A DNA stretch of 40,720 bases from Lachnospiraceae bacterium (GTDB taxonomy: Bacteria > Bacillota > Clostridia > Lachnospirales > Lachnospiraceae): the NCBI GenBank assembly GCA_017469275.1, contig JAFUGT010000063.1:1-40720 (forward strand). Direction: 5' to 3'. The translations under genes were made by a program, and so were the position numbers. How positions within the stretch are numbered: position 1 is the stretch's first letter; every line of letters starts with the position of its first letter. Under the pieces are notes generated by a model. It was not told the DNA's origin and did not search any database. It was given only the letters and a program-made list of their open reading frames with translations. Shown here piece after piece: positions 1 through 8,513 of this stretch.

Positions 1-551
1 TAATTTTCCTCATTACTGTCTTCCGCATTTTTCGTCGCAATATCCGCAACCTTATCAAGCATATTACAGGCATCTGCCTCTATATCAATAATCTTATCCT
101 GATACAGCTTTTTCGCCTCATCAAGTTCACCCTTATCCACCATATCAAGCAGTGTCACCACATATTTATTAAATGTTACCATATCAAGCCTGCATTGATC
201 ATAATTATCTTTTTCCTCTTCGCTGTAATCAAGATTCTCGTAGTTGAACATTAATTTTGTATTCTGTTCCTGTATCTTTTCAATCTCTTTCTTGTTATCT
301 TCCTCAGATATATCATCAAATTTCTCCAAAATATCAACTATGCATTTATCAATTCTTCTGACATTGATATTAAGTGTCTTAAGATAATCTACGGTCTTAA
401 GGTTGGTCACATATATATCCTTACCATTTGTATATACTCTTCTTACATGGTAAATACTTGCTATTCCGACCAGAATCAATAGTAATACAATAAAGAAAAA
501 ACTGATAAGGAGCTGTGTTCTTATACTTTTACCGAATTTAACTTTTGTCAT
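1..551 (-). CDS. Methyl-accepting chemotaxis protein, N-terminal part (runs off left edge)
   Basis: The first 183 residues of a membrane receptor are present; the rest lies beyond the left edge. It starts MTKVKFGKSIRTQLL, with a short basic head and one hydrophobic segment at about residues 13-33. A mostly charged helical region follows (repeated E, K, D and N with heptad-like leucines), as expected for the extracellular four-helix-bundle sensor of 4HB_MCP receptors. The HAMP and signalling domains are not visible, so a histidine kinase or diguanylate cyclase with the same sensor cannot be excluded. The start is fixed by GGAGG about 9 bases upstream, which lies inside the last codons (QGGA) of the preceding EAL gene. 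The two genes are 2 bases apart and probably translationally coupled, so the receptor and the c-di-GMP enzyme are likely made together. Confidence 0.6.
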   Translation of the reverse strand, partial: MTKVKFGKSIRTQLLISFFFIVLLLILVGIASIYHVRRVYTNGKDIYVTNLKTVDYLKTLNINVRRIDKCIVDILEKFDDISEEDNKKEIEKIQEQNTKLMFNYENLDYSEEEKDNYDQCRLDMVTFNKYVVTLLDMVDKGELDEAKKLYQDKIIDIEADACNMLDKVADIATKNAEDSNEEN

Positions 552-553
552 TA

Positions 554-2569
554 TTAAGCACCTCCCTGTCTGTTTTGTTCTTTGTCTTTATCTTCCGGTT
601 TCGCATTTGGGTTCACTTCATTATCTTTATCTGCTTTCTTCTCCGGATGAAGTTTTTTCTCAAGATATTCATCTTCGAGACATAAAAGCAATTGGTCTTT
701 CGGTACAGGCCTTGAAAAATAGAACCCCTGCAGATAATCCGCTCCCATATCTGTAATCGTCTTTGCCATCTCCAGATCTTCGATACCTTCCGCAACAACC
801 TTAAGATGTATAGCTTTAAACATGGCTATTGTATGTTCTAATATTCTTCTTGATGTTATATTCTTCATGGCAGCCCATACTATATATTTATCAAGCTTGA
901 CAATTGAAAACGGAAGATCAACGATATAATTGATATTTGAGAAGCCTGAACCATAATCATCCAGTGAAAATGTTATATCGGTAAGCGCAAGTCTTGCCAT
1001 GTTTCTGATCAGTTTTTCTTCTGAATCTGCCGCCGCACTTTCTGTTATTTCCAGATTAATCATCTTTGGCGGAACGTCATATTTCTTGAGAATCCTCAAT
1101 ATATCCTGACAAATCGTATCCTGCATACACTGAACAACTGACAAATTAACTTCAATAAATTCAATGCCCTTTTGGGCAAGGTTATTACCTGAGATAAACC
1201 TGCACACTTCTTCTAATACAATTAGTCCGATTTGTAATATTGTTCCATTGCGCTCGGCAATAAGAATGAATTCTTCCGGTGAAACATATCCGTATCCGTA
1301 TACATTTAATCTGGCAAGAGCCTCCATTGAATGGAACTTTTTAGTATGCGTATCGATAATCGGTTGATAATGCACCTCGAATCTTCCCGATTCGACTGCT
1401 GATATAAGTGCCTGTTCAATTGCAAGCGTCCTGTGCATATCAGCCGTAGCATCCTCGTCAACTTCAAGGAATCTTCCCTTACCTTTGCGTTTAACCTTAG
1501 CAACTGCCTGTTCAATAGTCTGAACCAACATACTTTCCGGTATATGTATGGTATGAAGCAGACATATACATGCCGAGAGTTCTACGGTACCACCTTCGGA
1601 TAAATGCATTCTTCTCTGCACAATTCTTCTTATTCTGTCATATTCTTTGGCACCTTCGGTCTTCTCTTCCAAAACAACAATGAATATATCTCCACCAAAT
1701 CTATATATACGGTTTTCTCCGTATTCCTCAGTAAGACCTGTTACCATCATCTGCATAATTTCATTTCCACCGTCAACACCATGAATCTCATTGATAAGTT
1801 TGAAGTTATCAAGAGCAATAACAAAAATCTGCTCAGGCAGCTTCCTGTCCATATTGATATTGACATGTTGGATAAATGCTTCGCGATTAAGGGCACTTGT
1901 AACGGTGTCTTCATATATCTCCTGATTCTCATCAGTAAAATACATAACAAATATAGATAAAGCAGTTCCAACTCCGGCTAACATATATTGTGGCAGAAAA
2001 AATTGAACAATGGTAGGCGCCAGAGCGCAGGCAATTATCATCAAGGTTATCATGCATTGTCTGTGTTTAAGGATTCTATTATTTTTGATCATGTATATAA
2101 CTGAAGCCAATGCATAGAAAGCAACATTGATATACAGATACGAATGATATCTTCCATGCTGATATCCTGTACTGTCAAAATAGAAAATAAATCTTGTCCA
2201 ATAAGAAGTTACCACCATCGTGATACCAATAATAGCCGGCATCCATATGAAATAAGGTAACGGTGCTACATTCGCCTCAATACGCTGTACTTTGAAATAA
2301 ACATATAAAAGAAATATAGTAGGAATAATACATTGAAAAGATAAGAAAAGCATGTTCATAATATAGTTAAGCCATAAAGGTACAATGGTAACATCAGCAA
2401 CAGTCATGCAGGAAACAACATCAAGACAGGTATTCAGAAAACTTACAATAAAATAAATTCTGAATATTCTGTTCTGAAGGTCAGCCACACTTTTTCTGCC
2501 AAATACTATGAACATGAAAAAGATCATGAATATAATTGTACATATCTCAAAATCAACATTATAAACCAT
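554..2569 (-). CDS. Membrane GGDEF-EAL protein, probable c-di-GMP phosphodiesterase
   Basis: A 671-residue protein with about seven hydrophobic segments (about 1-215), a GGDEF domain (about 220-370) and an EAL domain (about 385-640). The GGDEF signature reads RFGGDIF, so the catalytic Glu-Phe is lost and cyclase activity is unlikely; such domains can act as GTP-binding regulators. The EAL domain looks catalytically complete: MEALARL, the Asn in EVNLSVVQ, EITES, the Asp pair in LDDYGSGFS, Lys in IVKLDK, VVAEGIED and LQGFYFSRP. The inferred activity is hydrolysis of c-di-GMP to pGpG at the membrane. ATG 2569 is preferred over an upstream GTG at 2581 because AGGTG lies 9 bases before it. It is followed 2 bases later by a chemoreceptor-like gene. 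No clear terminator separates it from coaBC upstream. Confidence 0.9.
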   Translation of the reverse strand: MVYNVDFEICTIIFMIFFMFIVFGRKSVADLQNRIFRIYFIVSFLNTCLDVVSCMTVADVTIVPLWLNYIMNMLFLSFQCIIPTIFLLYVYFKVQRIEANVAPLPYFIWMPAIIGITMVVTSYWTRFIFYFDSTGYQHGRYHSYLYINVAFYALASVIYMIKNNRILKHRQCMITLMIIACALAPTIVQFFLPQYMLAGVGTALSIFVMYFTDENQEIYEDTVTSALNREAFIQHVNINMDRKLPEQIFVIALDNFKLINEIHGVDGGNEIMQMMVTGLTEEYGENRIYRFGGDIFIVVLEEKTEGAKEYDRIRRIVQRRMHLSEGGTVELSACICLLHTIHIPESMLVQTIEQAVAKVKRKGKGRFLEVDEDATADMHRTLAIEQALISAVESGRFEVHYQPIIDTHTKKFHSMEALARLNVYGYGYVSPEEFILIAERNGTILQIGLIVLEEVCRFISGNNLAQKGIEFIEVNLSVVQCMQDTICQDILRILKKYDVPPKMINLEITESAAADSEEKLIRNMARLALTDITFSLDDYGSGFSNINYIVDLPFSIVKLDKYIVWAAMKNITSRRILEHTIAMFKAIHLKVVAEGIEDLEMAKTITDMGADYLQGFYFSRPVPKDQLLLCLEDEYLEKKLHPEKKADKDNEVNPNAKPEDKDKEQNRQGGA

Positions 2570-2640
2570 TGATAAAATCACCTAAATATAAAATAAGTCG
2601 TGCGGTTTTCGCAAAAAGTACCCTCAACGTCTTTTTGTAG

Positions 2641-2703
2641 GTTTCGCAAAATGTCAGTTTTGCACATAAGTGTACAAAACATCTACTTTACTCATTTTAT
2701 CAT
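2641..2703 (-). repeat. Structured intergenic repeat, copy A
   Basis: Read on the minus strand, it begins GATAAAATGAGTAAAG, contains a hairpin (GTTTTG, a 2-base bulge, CAC, loop TTAT, GTGCAAAAC) and ends TTTTGCGAA. The same outer segments flank different hairpins in copies at 13311 and 13391. A second A/T hairpin (CAAAAAG with CTTTTTG, 2612-2637) lies next to it. The copy sits between coaBC and the GGDEF-EAL gene. Confidence 0.6.
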
Positions 2704-2753
2704 AATTAGCATACATTGACCATATTAAATTTTTCACAGAAAAACCATGTATA

Positions 2754-3953
2754 TTACACAGTTTTATACATACTCATTAACTTGTTAAGTATTTCCTTTG
2801 CCACATCATCTTTAGACAGAATGGGTAATTCTGAAACACCGGCTTTTTCAATAAATGTTACCACATTGGTATCAGTACCAAAACCCGCTCCTTCAACCTT
2901 GAGATTATTGGCAACAATAAGATCGGCATTCTTACTCTCTAACTTTTTCTTAGCATTTTCTATAAGATCTTTGGTCTCCATAGCGAAACCACAAAGAATC
3001 TGACCATTCTTTTTATGTTCACCGAGATACTTCAAAATATCCGTTGTCCTCTTAAGGGAAATAGACATATCATCATCAGTCTTTTTCAATTTGTTATCTG
3101 CAACCTTTACCGGTGTATAATCTGCTACTGCCGCAGCTTTGATTACAAAATCAGCATCCTCCGCTTCACTCTTAACAGCTTCAAACATATCTGCAGCGCT
3201 TACCACCTCAATAATCTTAACAAATGGTGGTTTTGCTATACTTGTTTTTCCCGTTACAAGAACCACCTCCGCTCCTCTTTCCATAGCACATTTGGCGATG
3301 GCATATCCCATTTTGCCTGTGGAATGATTGGATATAAACCGTACCGGATCGATGGCTTCCCTTGTAGGTCCTGCCGTAACGACTACTTTCTTTCCGGCCA
3401 TGTCTTTTTCATAATGCAGTTCTCTCATGATATAGGCGAACAGTTCTTCCTCAGACGGAAGTTTGCCGACTCCGGTATCTTTGCAGGCAAGATAACCTGT
3501 TGCCGGATTTATTATATTGTATCCGTAATTCTCCAACTTTTTCAGATTATCCTGAACAATCGGATTTTCAAACATGTTGGTATTCATTGCAGGAGCTATG
3601 TATTTGGGAGCTTTGCATGCCATTATGGTGGTCGTGAGCATATCATCTGCTATTCCGCCCGCTATCTTCCCGATAACATTGGCACTTGCCGGAGCCACCA
3701 TGAATATGTCAGCTCTTTTTGCCAGAGCCACATGCTCCACGTTAAACTGAAAATCACGATCAAAGGTATCCACAAGGCACTTATTAGACGTAAGTGTCTC
3801 AAATGTGATGGGATTGATGAAATTAGTGGCATTCTTTGTCATAATAACATTGACATCAGCATGCTGTTTCACAAGCATACTAGCAAGATTAGCAATTTTA
3901 TATGCAGCAATAGAGCCTGTAACTCCAAGCACAATAGTCTTACCCTTTAACAT
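2754..3953 (-). CDS. coaBC: Bifunctional phosphopantothenoylcysteine decarboxylase / phosphopantothenate-cysteine ligase
   Basis: A 399-residue CoaBC. It joins cysteine to 4'-phosphopantothenate (CoaB, C-terminal half) and decarboxylates the product to 4'-phosphopantetheine with FMN (CoaC, N-terminal half). The flavoprotein half (about 1-185) begins KTIVLGVTGSIAAYK and contains APAMNTNMF, the family's PXMNXXMW-like substrate loop, with Phe replacing Trp. The ligase half (about 190-395) has VVVTAGPTREAIDPVR, a nucleotide-binding segment, then SNHSTGKMG and KAAAVADY. GAGGTGAAACT precedes the ATG. It is the last gene of the pan operon, 19 bases after panD, so pantothenate synthesis is directly linked to CoA synthesis. 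The length is normal for the family. Confidence 0.97.
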   Translation of the reverse strand: MLKGKTIVLGVTGSIAAYKIANLASMLVKQHADVNVIMTKNATNFINPITFETLTSNKCLVDTFDRDFQFNVEHVALAKRADIFMVAPASANVIGKIAGGIADDMLTTTIMACKAPKYIAPAMNTNMFENPIVQDNLKKLENYGYNIINPATGYLACKDTGVGKLPSEEELFAYIMRELHYEKDMAGKKVVVTAGPTREAIDPVRFISNHSTGKMGYAIAKCAMERGAEVVLVTGKTSIAKPPFVKIIEVVSAADMFEAVKSEAEDADFVIKAAAVADYTPVKVADNKLKKTDDDMSISLKRTTDILKYLGEHKKNGQILCGFAMETKDLIENAKKKLESKNADLIVANNLKVEGAGFGTDTNVVTFIEKAGVSELPILSKDDVAKEILNKLMSMYKTV

Positions 3954-3972
3954 AGTTTCACCTCACAAATAT

Positions 3973-4365
3973 CTATATAACAGGACTTAATTCACCGTAT
4001 TTCTCATAATTTGCCACCTTGGCAATATGGTTCTTGTCATCAACAAACACTACGCTTGGTTTGTGTTCTTTAGCTTCCTCAGGAGTCATCTGGGCATAGC
4101 ACATGATAATAACATGGTCACCGACCGAAACCTGTCTTGCCGCGGCACCATTTAGACATATCATTCCGCTGTTCGGTTCCCCTGCAATAGTATATGTCTC
4201 AAAACGGTTGCCGTTTTCCACATCGGCAATCTGGACATACTCATATTCCAATATTCCCGCCTTTTCCATCAGAACGGGATCAATCGTTATGCTTCCAACA
4301 TAGTTAAGCTCCGCCTGCTTAACTACCGCACGATGAATCTTTCCTTTTAACATATTAACCAACAT
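3973..4365 (-). CDS. panD: Aspartate 1-decarboxylase proenzyme
   Basis: A 130-residue pyruvoyl-dependent enzyme that makes beta-alanine from L-aspartate for pantothenate. The self-cleavage site is visible as YVGSITID, where the Gly-Ser bond is cut and Ser becomes the pyruvoyl group. The usual MLKGKIHRA head and the NGAAAR loop are also present. The frame is open further upstream, but ATG 4365 is chosen because GGAGG lies 8 bases before it and the protein then starts like family members. It lies between panC (98-base gap) and coaBC (19-base gap). It ends with TAG, one of several genes here using that stop. Confidence 0.96.
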   Translation of the reverse strand: MLVNMLKGKIHRAVVKQAELNYVGSITIDPVLMEKAGILEYEYVQIADVENGNRFETYTIAGEPNSGMICLNGAAARQVSVGDHVIIMCYAQMTPEEAKEHKPSVVFVDDKNHIAKVANYEKYGELSPVI

Positions 4366-4463
4366 GTTTGAATCCTCCGTATTCTCTCTCAATAAACTGT
4401 TATCAACTAAACCAAGCCCTCGACATTGCAATATTAAAGCGTTTGGAGTTTGATAAACACCGG

Positions 4464-5306
4464 TTACATTAATATACGATTATCAATAAGTCTTGTACTT
4501 CCGATATACACAGCGATTGCAATAAGTACCGCACCTTCAACCTTTTCGATAGGCTGAATCGTATCAAAACTTACAACCTCAACATAATCAATCTTAGCCA
4601 ACGGACATGTGTTAAGTTTATCGGTGATGATACTCTTTATCTTGGCAGCATCTTTTTCCCCTGCTTCAATGGCTTTCATTGCTTCCTCTAAAGACTGATT
4701 GAGAATCACAGCCTGAGCACGTTCTTCAGCAGAAAGGTATGTATTTCGTGAACTCTTGGCAAGACCGTCTTCCTCACGAATAATCGGACAACCTATAATC
4801 TCAATATCAAAGTCAAGGTCGATTACCATACGTCTTATAATTGCAAGCTGCTGTGCATCCTTTTGTCCAAAGTATGCTCTGTCTGCCGGCATTATATGGA
4901 ATAACTTAGATACAACGGTCTGAACACCCCTGAAATGAACGGGACGGCTGGCACCGCAGAGTTTTTCAGGCAAGGTATGCATATCCACAAAACCACAGAA
5001 ATTCGGCCCATACATCTCTTCTACTTCAGGATGGAATATAAGGTCTACACCCGCCTCCTCACAAATCTTTGAATCTCTCTCCAAATCTCTCGGATAGCTG
5101 TCAAGATCCTCATTGGGTCCAAACTGCATAGGATTGACAAAAATGCTGACACATACCTTGTCATTTTCTTTTCTTGCCCTCTCAATCAAACTCTTATGTC
5201 CCTCATGAAGATATCCCATTGTTGGTACAAGACCTACGCTAAGTCCCTGCTTTTTCCACTCTTTAACCTGATTTCTTGTCTCCTTAATACTTCCTGATAT
5301 TATCAT
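4464..5306 (-). CDS. panC: Pantothenate synthetase (pantoate-beta-alanine ligase)
   Basis: A 280-residue ATP-dependent ligase that condenses pantoate with beta-alanine through a pantoyl-adenylate intermediate in the cytoplasm. [15 protein letters not shown] carries the HIGH-like nucleotide motif (HEGH), followed by [22 protein letters not shown] and the KSSRN loop that replaces KMSKS. The length is typical. It lies 31 bases after panB and upstream of panD, which supplies its beta-alanine. The ribosome site is modest (AAAGGA about 10 bases before ATG). Confidence 0.97.
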   Translation of the reverse strand: MIISGSIKETRNQVKEWKKQGLSVGLVPTMGYLHEGHKSLIERARKENDKVCVSIFVNPMQFGPNEDLDSYPRDLERDSKICEEAGVDLIFHPEVEEMYGPNFCGFVDMHTLPEKLCGASRPVHFRGVQTVVSKLFHIMPADRAYFGQKDAQQLAIIRRMVIDLDFDIEIIGCPIIREEDGLAKSSRNTYLSAEERAQAVILNQSLEEAMKAIEAGEKDAAKIKSIITDKLNTCPLAKIDYVEVVSFDTIQPIEKVEGAVLIAIAVYIGSTRLIDNRILM

Positions 5307-5337
5307 ATTATTTTCATCCTTTCCGATAAATTATTGT

Positions 5338-6165
5338 TTAGTATAACTTCTCTAACACATCATCACTTATAGTGTACTCATGCTTTTTCTCCGGGAAAGT
5401 ACCGGCCTTGACCTCTTTGTCATAGTTTGCAAAAGCCTCCTTCATGATATCTCCGATATCCGCAAAACGCTTGACAAACTTTGGTGTGAAGTCAGAGAAC
5501 ATTCCAAGCATATCCTGATATACAAGCACCTGTCCGTCGCATACGTTACCTGCTCCTATTCCGATTGTAGGGATGGATAACTCCTTCGTCACAATCTCTG
5601 CGATTTTTGCCGGAACACATTCAAGTACCACAGCAAAAGCACCGGCTTCTTCGAGAAGTTTTGCATCATTTATCAGTTTCTTTGCTGCCGCCTCAGTCTT
5701 TGCCTGCACCTTAAAGCCGCCAAACGCATTGATTGACTGGGGTGTAAGACCAAGATGACCGCATACCGGAATTCCGCATTTAACAATTGCTCTTACCTGC
5801 TCGATAATCTCCTCGCCACCCTCTAATTTGACAGCTCCGGCGCGCCCCTCTTTCATAAGACGTCCGGCATTTACCACTGCATCATACACATTTGTCTGAT
5901 AGCTCATAAAAGGCATATCGCAGACAACCAATGCATTCTTTGCACCTCTTGAAACCGCAGCACTATGGTGAATCATATCCTCCATTGTTACGGAAATGGT
6001 ATCCTCATATCCGAGTATTACATTGCCAAGGGAATCTCCGATAAGGATTGAGTTAACCCCTGCCTCATCTATCAATTTTGCCGTAGAATAATCATATGCC
6101 GTAAGCATTGATAATTTCTCGCCTTTTTCCTTCGCCTGCTTAAATGTTAAAACTGTATTCTTCAT
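5338..6165 (-). CDS. panB: 3-methyl-2-oxobutanoate hydroxymethyltransferase
   Basis: A 275-residue ketopantoate hydroxymethyltransferase that transfers a one-carbon unit from 5,10-methylene-tetrahydrofolate to 2-oxoisovalerate. Family segments are visible: [34 protein letters not shown] with the metal-binding Asp, [17 protein letters not shown] and [10 protein letters not shown], plus IPTIGIGAG near residue 200. AAGGAGG lies before the ATG. It is 38 bases after the DUF2520 gene and 31 bases before panC, making it the second gene of the operon. Confidence 0.97.
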   Translation of the reverse strand: MKNTVLTFKQAKEKGEKLSMLTAYDYSTAKLIDEAGVNSILIGDSLGNVILGYEDTISVTMEDMIHHSAAVSRGAKNALVVCDMPFMSYQTNVYDAVVNAGRLMKEGRAGAVKLEGGEEIIEQVRAIVKCGIPVCGHLGLTPQSINAFGGFKVQAKTEAAAKKLINDAKLLEEAGAFAVVLECVPAKIAEIVTKELSIPTIGIGAGNVCDGQVLVYQDMLGMFSDFTPKFVKRFADIGDIMKEAFANYDKEVKAGTFPEKKHEYTISDDVLEKLY

Positions 6166-6203
6166 ATATATGTACCTCCTTCATCTGACAGATATTTAGG
6201 TAA

Positions 6204-7127
6204 TTACATCCCAACAATATTTTTCAGTTCTTCGTAATCCCTTTCAGGATTTTTCTCTTTAGCAATCCCAAGAAGAATCTCCGCGCATGTCCTGTATAAC
6301 TTCTTCCCGTTATCATCAAGAACATCCAAATGCTTCTTCACAGTCCCGATATCATTTCTTTCAATCGGACCTGTAAGGGCGCTTACCGAACCATCTTTTA
6401 TGACATGTTCAACATTAGTCATAACCAGCGTCTTAGTATACTTTCTGGCCTGTTCCTCACTAAAGCCGCATTCCGTAAGTAAATGATACCCTGTATCTAA
6501 AACTGCTATAACATGATTACTCAGGATACTTGCCGCAGCGTGATACTTAGGCTTCGACTCCTTTTGAATGCTGACGGTTTCATTGCCATAGGAGTGCAAT
6601 ATTTTTTCCCAGATTGAAACTGCATAAGGATGACCTTCCAGTGTAAAACACACATTATTAAGTTGTTTGTATGCGGATTCTTTGTCGCTGAATGCGAACA
6701 GAGGATGAATCGATATTGGATAACCACCATAATTCTCGATTCCTGAAAATACATCAGATGATAAGGAGCCACTCAAATGACAGATTATTCTGCCCTTAAT
6801 CAATTCTTTGTCCAGGCCGTCCCATACTTTCTTTATCTCTCTGTCAGGAGTAGATATGATTATGGAATCACTCGCCGCTATCACTTCATTCGGAGTGTCA
6901 AACATCTCCGTTTCCGTAAATGCCGCCGCCCATCTGGCTTCTTCTTTGATTAAACTGTAATATCCGGTAACCGTCACATCACATCCTGTATAGTTGCCGT
7001 TCCCGAGTCCCCGGTTAACGTCGTTATAACAATTCGTGATGTCAATTCGACCACATGTAAGATACTTCCCTATACTGCAGCCTGCCTTACCGGCGCCTAT
7101 AAAACCAACTGAATTAGTTTTGTTCAT
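6204..7127 (-). CDS. Rossmann-like/DUF2520 oxidoreductase, candidate ketopantoate reductase (PanG-type)
   Basis: A 307-residue protein with an N-terminal NAD(P)-binding Rossmann fold (SVGFIGAGKAGCSIG, residues about 6-18; ISTPDREIKKVW near 110) and a helical C-terminal DUF2520 half from about residue 180 (KYHAAASILSNHV, LTGPIERND). Proteins with this layout often neighbour panB and panC. An alternative ketopantoate reductase, PanG, unrelated to PanE, is described in Francisella and some Firmicutes, and from memory it has this kind of domain layout. Heading panB-panC-panD-coaBC, with no panE in the window, it is well placed to reduce ketopantoate to pantoate. The domain reading is firm; the function is inferred from position. 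AGTGAGGTGATGGC precedes the ATG. Confidence 0.75.
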   Translation of the reverse strand: MNKTNSVGFIGAGKAGCSIGKYLTCGRIDITNCYNDVNRGLGNGNYTGCDVTVTGYYSLIKEEARWAAAFTETEMFDTPNEVIAASDSIIISTPDREIKKVWDGLDKELIKGRIICHLSGSLSSDVFSGIENYGGYPISIHPLFAFSDKESAYKQLNNVCFTLEGHPYAVSIWEKILHSYGNETVSIQKESKPKYHAAASILSNHVIAVLDTGYHLLTECGFSEEQARKYTKTLVMTNVEHVIKDGSVSALTGPIERNDIGTVKKHLDVLDDNGKKLYRTCAEILLGIAKEKNPERDYEELKNIVGM

Positions 7128-7388
7128 GCCATCACCTCACTTTACAAAACGATTACACAATCATGTGTATCCATAATTCGTAGTGTAACTGTAAGTGACA
7201 ACACTTATCATCGATGCAGTTTCCAGTGAAACCCAGTAAAACCCGTGTTGCACTGTTAATCGAATACCGCTCGTCTGTAATGTACCATTTATTTACATGA
7301 TAAGCAAGTTCTTTTTTCTGAACAATCTGTGAAAGCAAAAGGTTTTTGGCTCGCAGATGTAAAGTTACTGTGAATAATGAATGCAGTC

Positions 7389-8141
7389 CTACTTCTCATA
7401 AAACTTCCATTTAAGTCCATTGAGAACAGCAACCGCAGAAAAAGCCGCCGCAGTCATTAAAACATATACCATAATAAGTGACGTACTTCTATCAAACACC
7501 TCAAGCATATCTTTTGTGGAAAATGCAATTAGAAATCCGGGCATAAAAGCAATTACCGCCTGACAAAGAACTTTAATTATCACACCTCTCACGGTCATCT
7601 TCTGCTCGATAAAATATATAAGCGATACAATAAGCGCAATCCCTATAACGGTAAGCAGAATTCTTTCATATCCCGACATGAGAAGTTCACCCACCGTAGT
7701 GTTAAGTTTAGAATCCTTATTTTTTGTATATTCCAAAATTGTTCTGACACCCGGATATCCAATCAGAAATCCTGTTTCCGAAACTGTATATCCCAGTCCC
7801 ATAGCAATTGCCTGTTTAAATGTAATCTGTCTCTTAAAAAGCATCACTGTTATGACCTCAGGTATTACTGCAAAAATGGCACCGAAAAGTGCCACAACAA
7901 ACAAATATGCAATGTAATGTGAAGACATAAATGTTATAAAATCCGTATGATTAAAAAGATATTGCAGTCCGTTCTGCTTAATCCCCCATTGCATGCCGGC
8001 ATAAAATAATGCCCCCAAAACAAACAAAAGTATTATTCCTTTTCTCTCATCTCTGTTCTTAATGGCAAGCACCATAAAGATTATTACCGGAATTGCTATA
8101 CATATTATCAAACTGCACACCAAAGTTAAGATTTCCACCAC
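7389..8141 (-). CDS. Multi-pass membrane protein, YhfC-like
   Basis: About 250 residues with roughly seven to eight hydrophobic segments. Two conserved-looking stretches, GLGYTVSETG (mid-protein) and GYERILLTVIGIAL (about residue 155), resemble the GxGHGGxE and ER regions of YhfC-family putative intramembrane metalloproteases. The expected His is Tyr here, so catalysis is doubtful and the family call is tentative. The start is probably GTG 8141, because GGAGG lies 7 bases upstream of it; the longer frame from TTG 8159 would put that ribosome site inside the gene. It is the last gene after the HD-GYP receptor, BMP protein and small protein, and may be co-transcribed with them. Confidence 0.55.
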   Translation of the reverse strand: MVEILTLVCSLIICIAIPVIIFMVLAIKNRDERKGIILLFVLGALFYAGMQWGIKQNGLQYLFNHTDFITFMSSHYIAYLFVVALFGAIFAVIPEVITVMLFKRQITFKQAIAMGLGYTVSETGFLIGYPGVRTILEYTKNKDSKLNTTVGELLMSGYERILLTVIGIALIVSLIYFIEQKMTVRGVIIKVLCQAVIAFMPGFLIAFSTKDMLEVFDRSTSLIMVYVLMTAAAFSAVAVLNGLKWKFYEK

Positions 8142-8229
8142 GCTTCCGCCTCCGTCCAAAAACTATTACATCAAACCATTACATATCATAAAAAATATAT
8201 ACTGTAAAAGTTATATATTCACTGCCTAA

Positions 8230-8451
8230 TCAATGATGATAATTCACAAGTCTGGCAGAATACTCATCTGCAATACTCTTATATTTTCTATAATCTTTTT
8301 CTTTCAAAGTGCCGTTTTGAAGATACTCATCCAAAGTAGCATGGAGCTTCTTTAAGGCATCATGCGCAAGGTCCTTATAATTATTCTCAAGATTCATCTT
8401 CATTTCATTCATAAGACCATCAAGTTCTATTTTCACACTTCTTTTAATCAT
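8230..8451 (-). CDS. Small charged helical protein of unknown function
   Basis: A 73-residue protein starting MIKRSVKIELDGLMNEMK, rich in Lys, Glu and Leu, and probably entirely alpha-helical. It has no cysteines, membrane segment or recognised motif. ATG 8451 is supported by GAGGGGGAG about 7 bases upstream; a TTG just before it is rejected. It lies 62 bases after the BMP gene and about 90 bases before the YhfC-like gene, consistent with one transcript. I do not recognise the family. Confidence 0.65.
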   Translation of the reverse strand: MIKRSVKIELDGLMNEMKMNLENNYKDLAHDALKKLHATLDEYLQNGTLKEKDYRKYKSIADEYSARLVNYHH

Positions 8452-8513
8452 CAAAATCTCCCCCTCATTATACTTATCAATTACGCGATTGCGAAACGCT
8501 CAAATGATATGGT

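Noticed and set aside
2612-2637. CAAAAAG/CTTTTTG hairpin as coaBC terminator
   Set aside because: The stem is A/T-only in most pairs and is followed by CGAAAACCGC instead of a T tract.
3015-3950. Long plus-strand open frame of 311 codons opposite coaBC
   Set aside because: It is fully antisense to a complete, motif-supported coaBC, has Cys/Ile/Phe-rich nonsense composition and no ribosome site.
7128-7388. Possible 61-residue ORF (7153-7338) in the gap between the YhfC-like gene and the pan operon
   Set aside because: It needs a TTG start without a ribosome site and shows no family features; the gap otherwise holds only a small TACACA/TGTGTA hairpin and no clear promoter.
8467-8472. TATAAT as promoter for the small gene at 8230-8451
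   Set aside because: It would leave a leader of about 10 bases overlapping the ribosome site, and there is no suitable -35 box.
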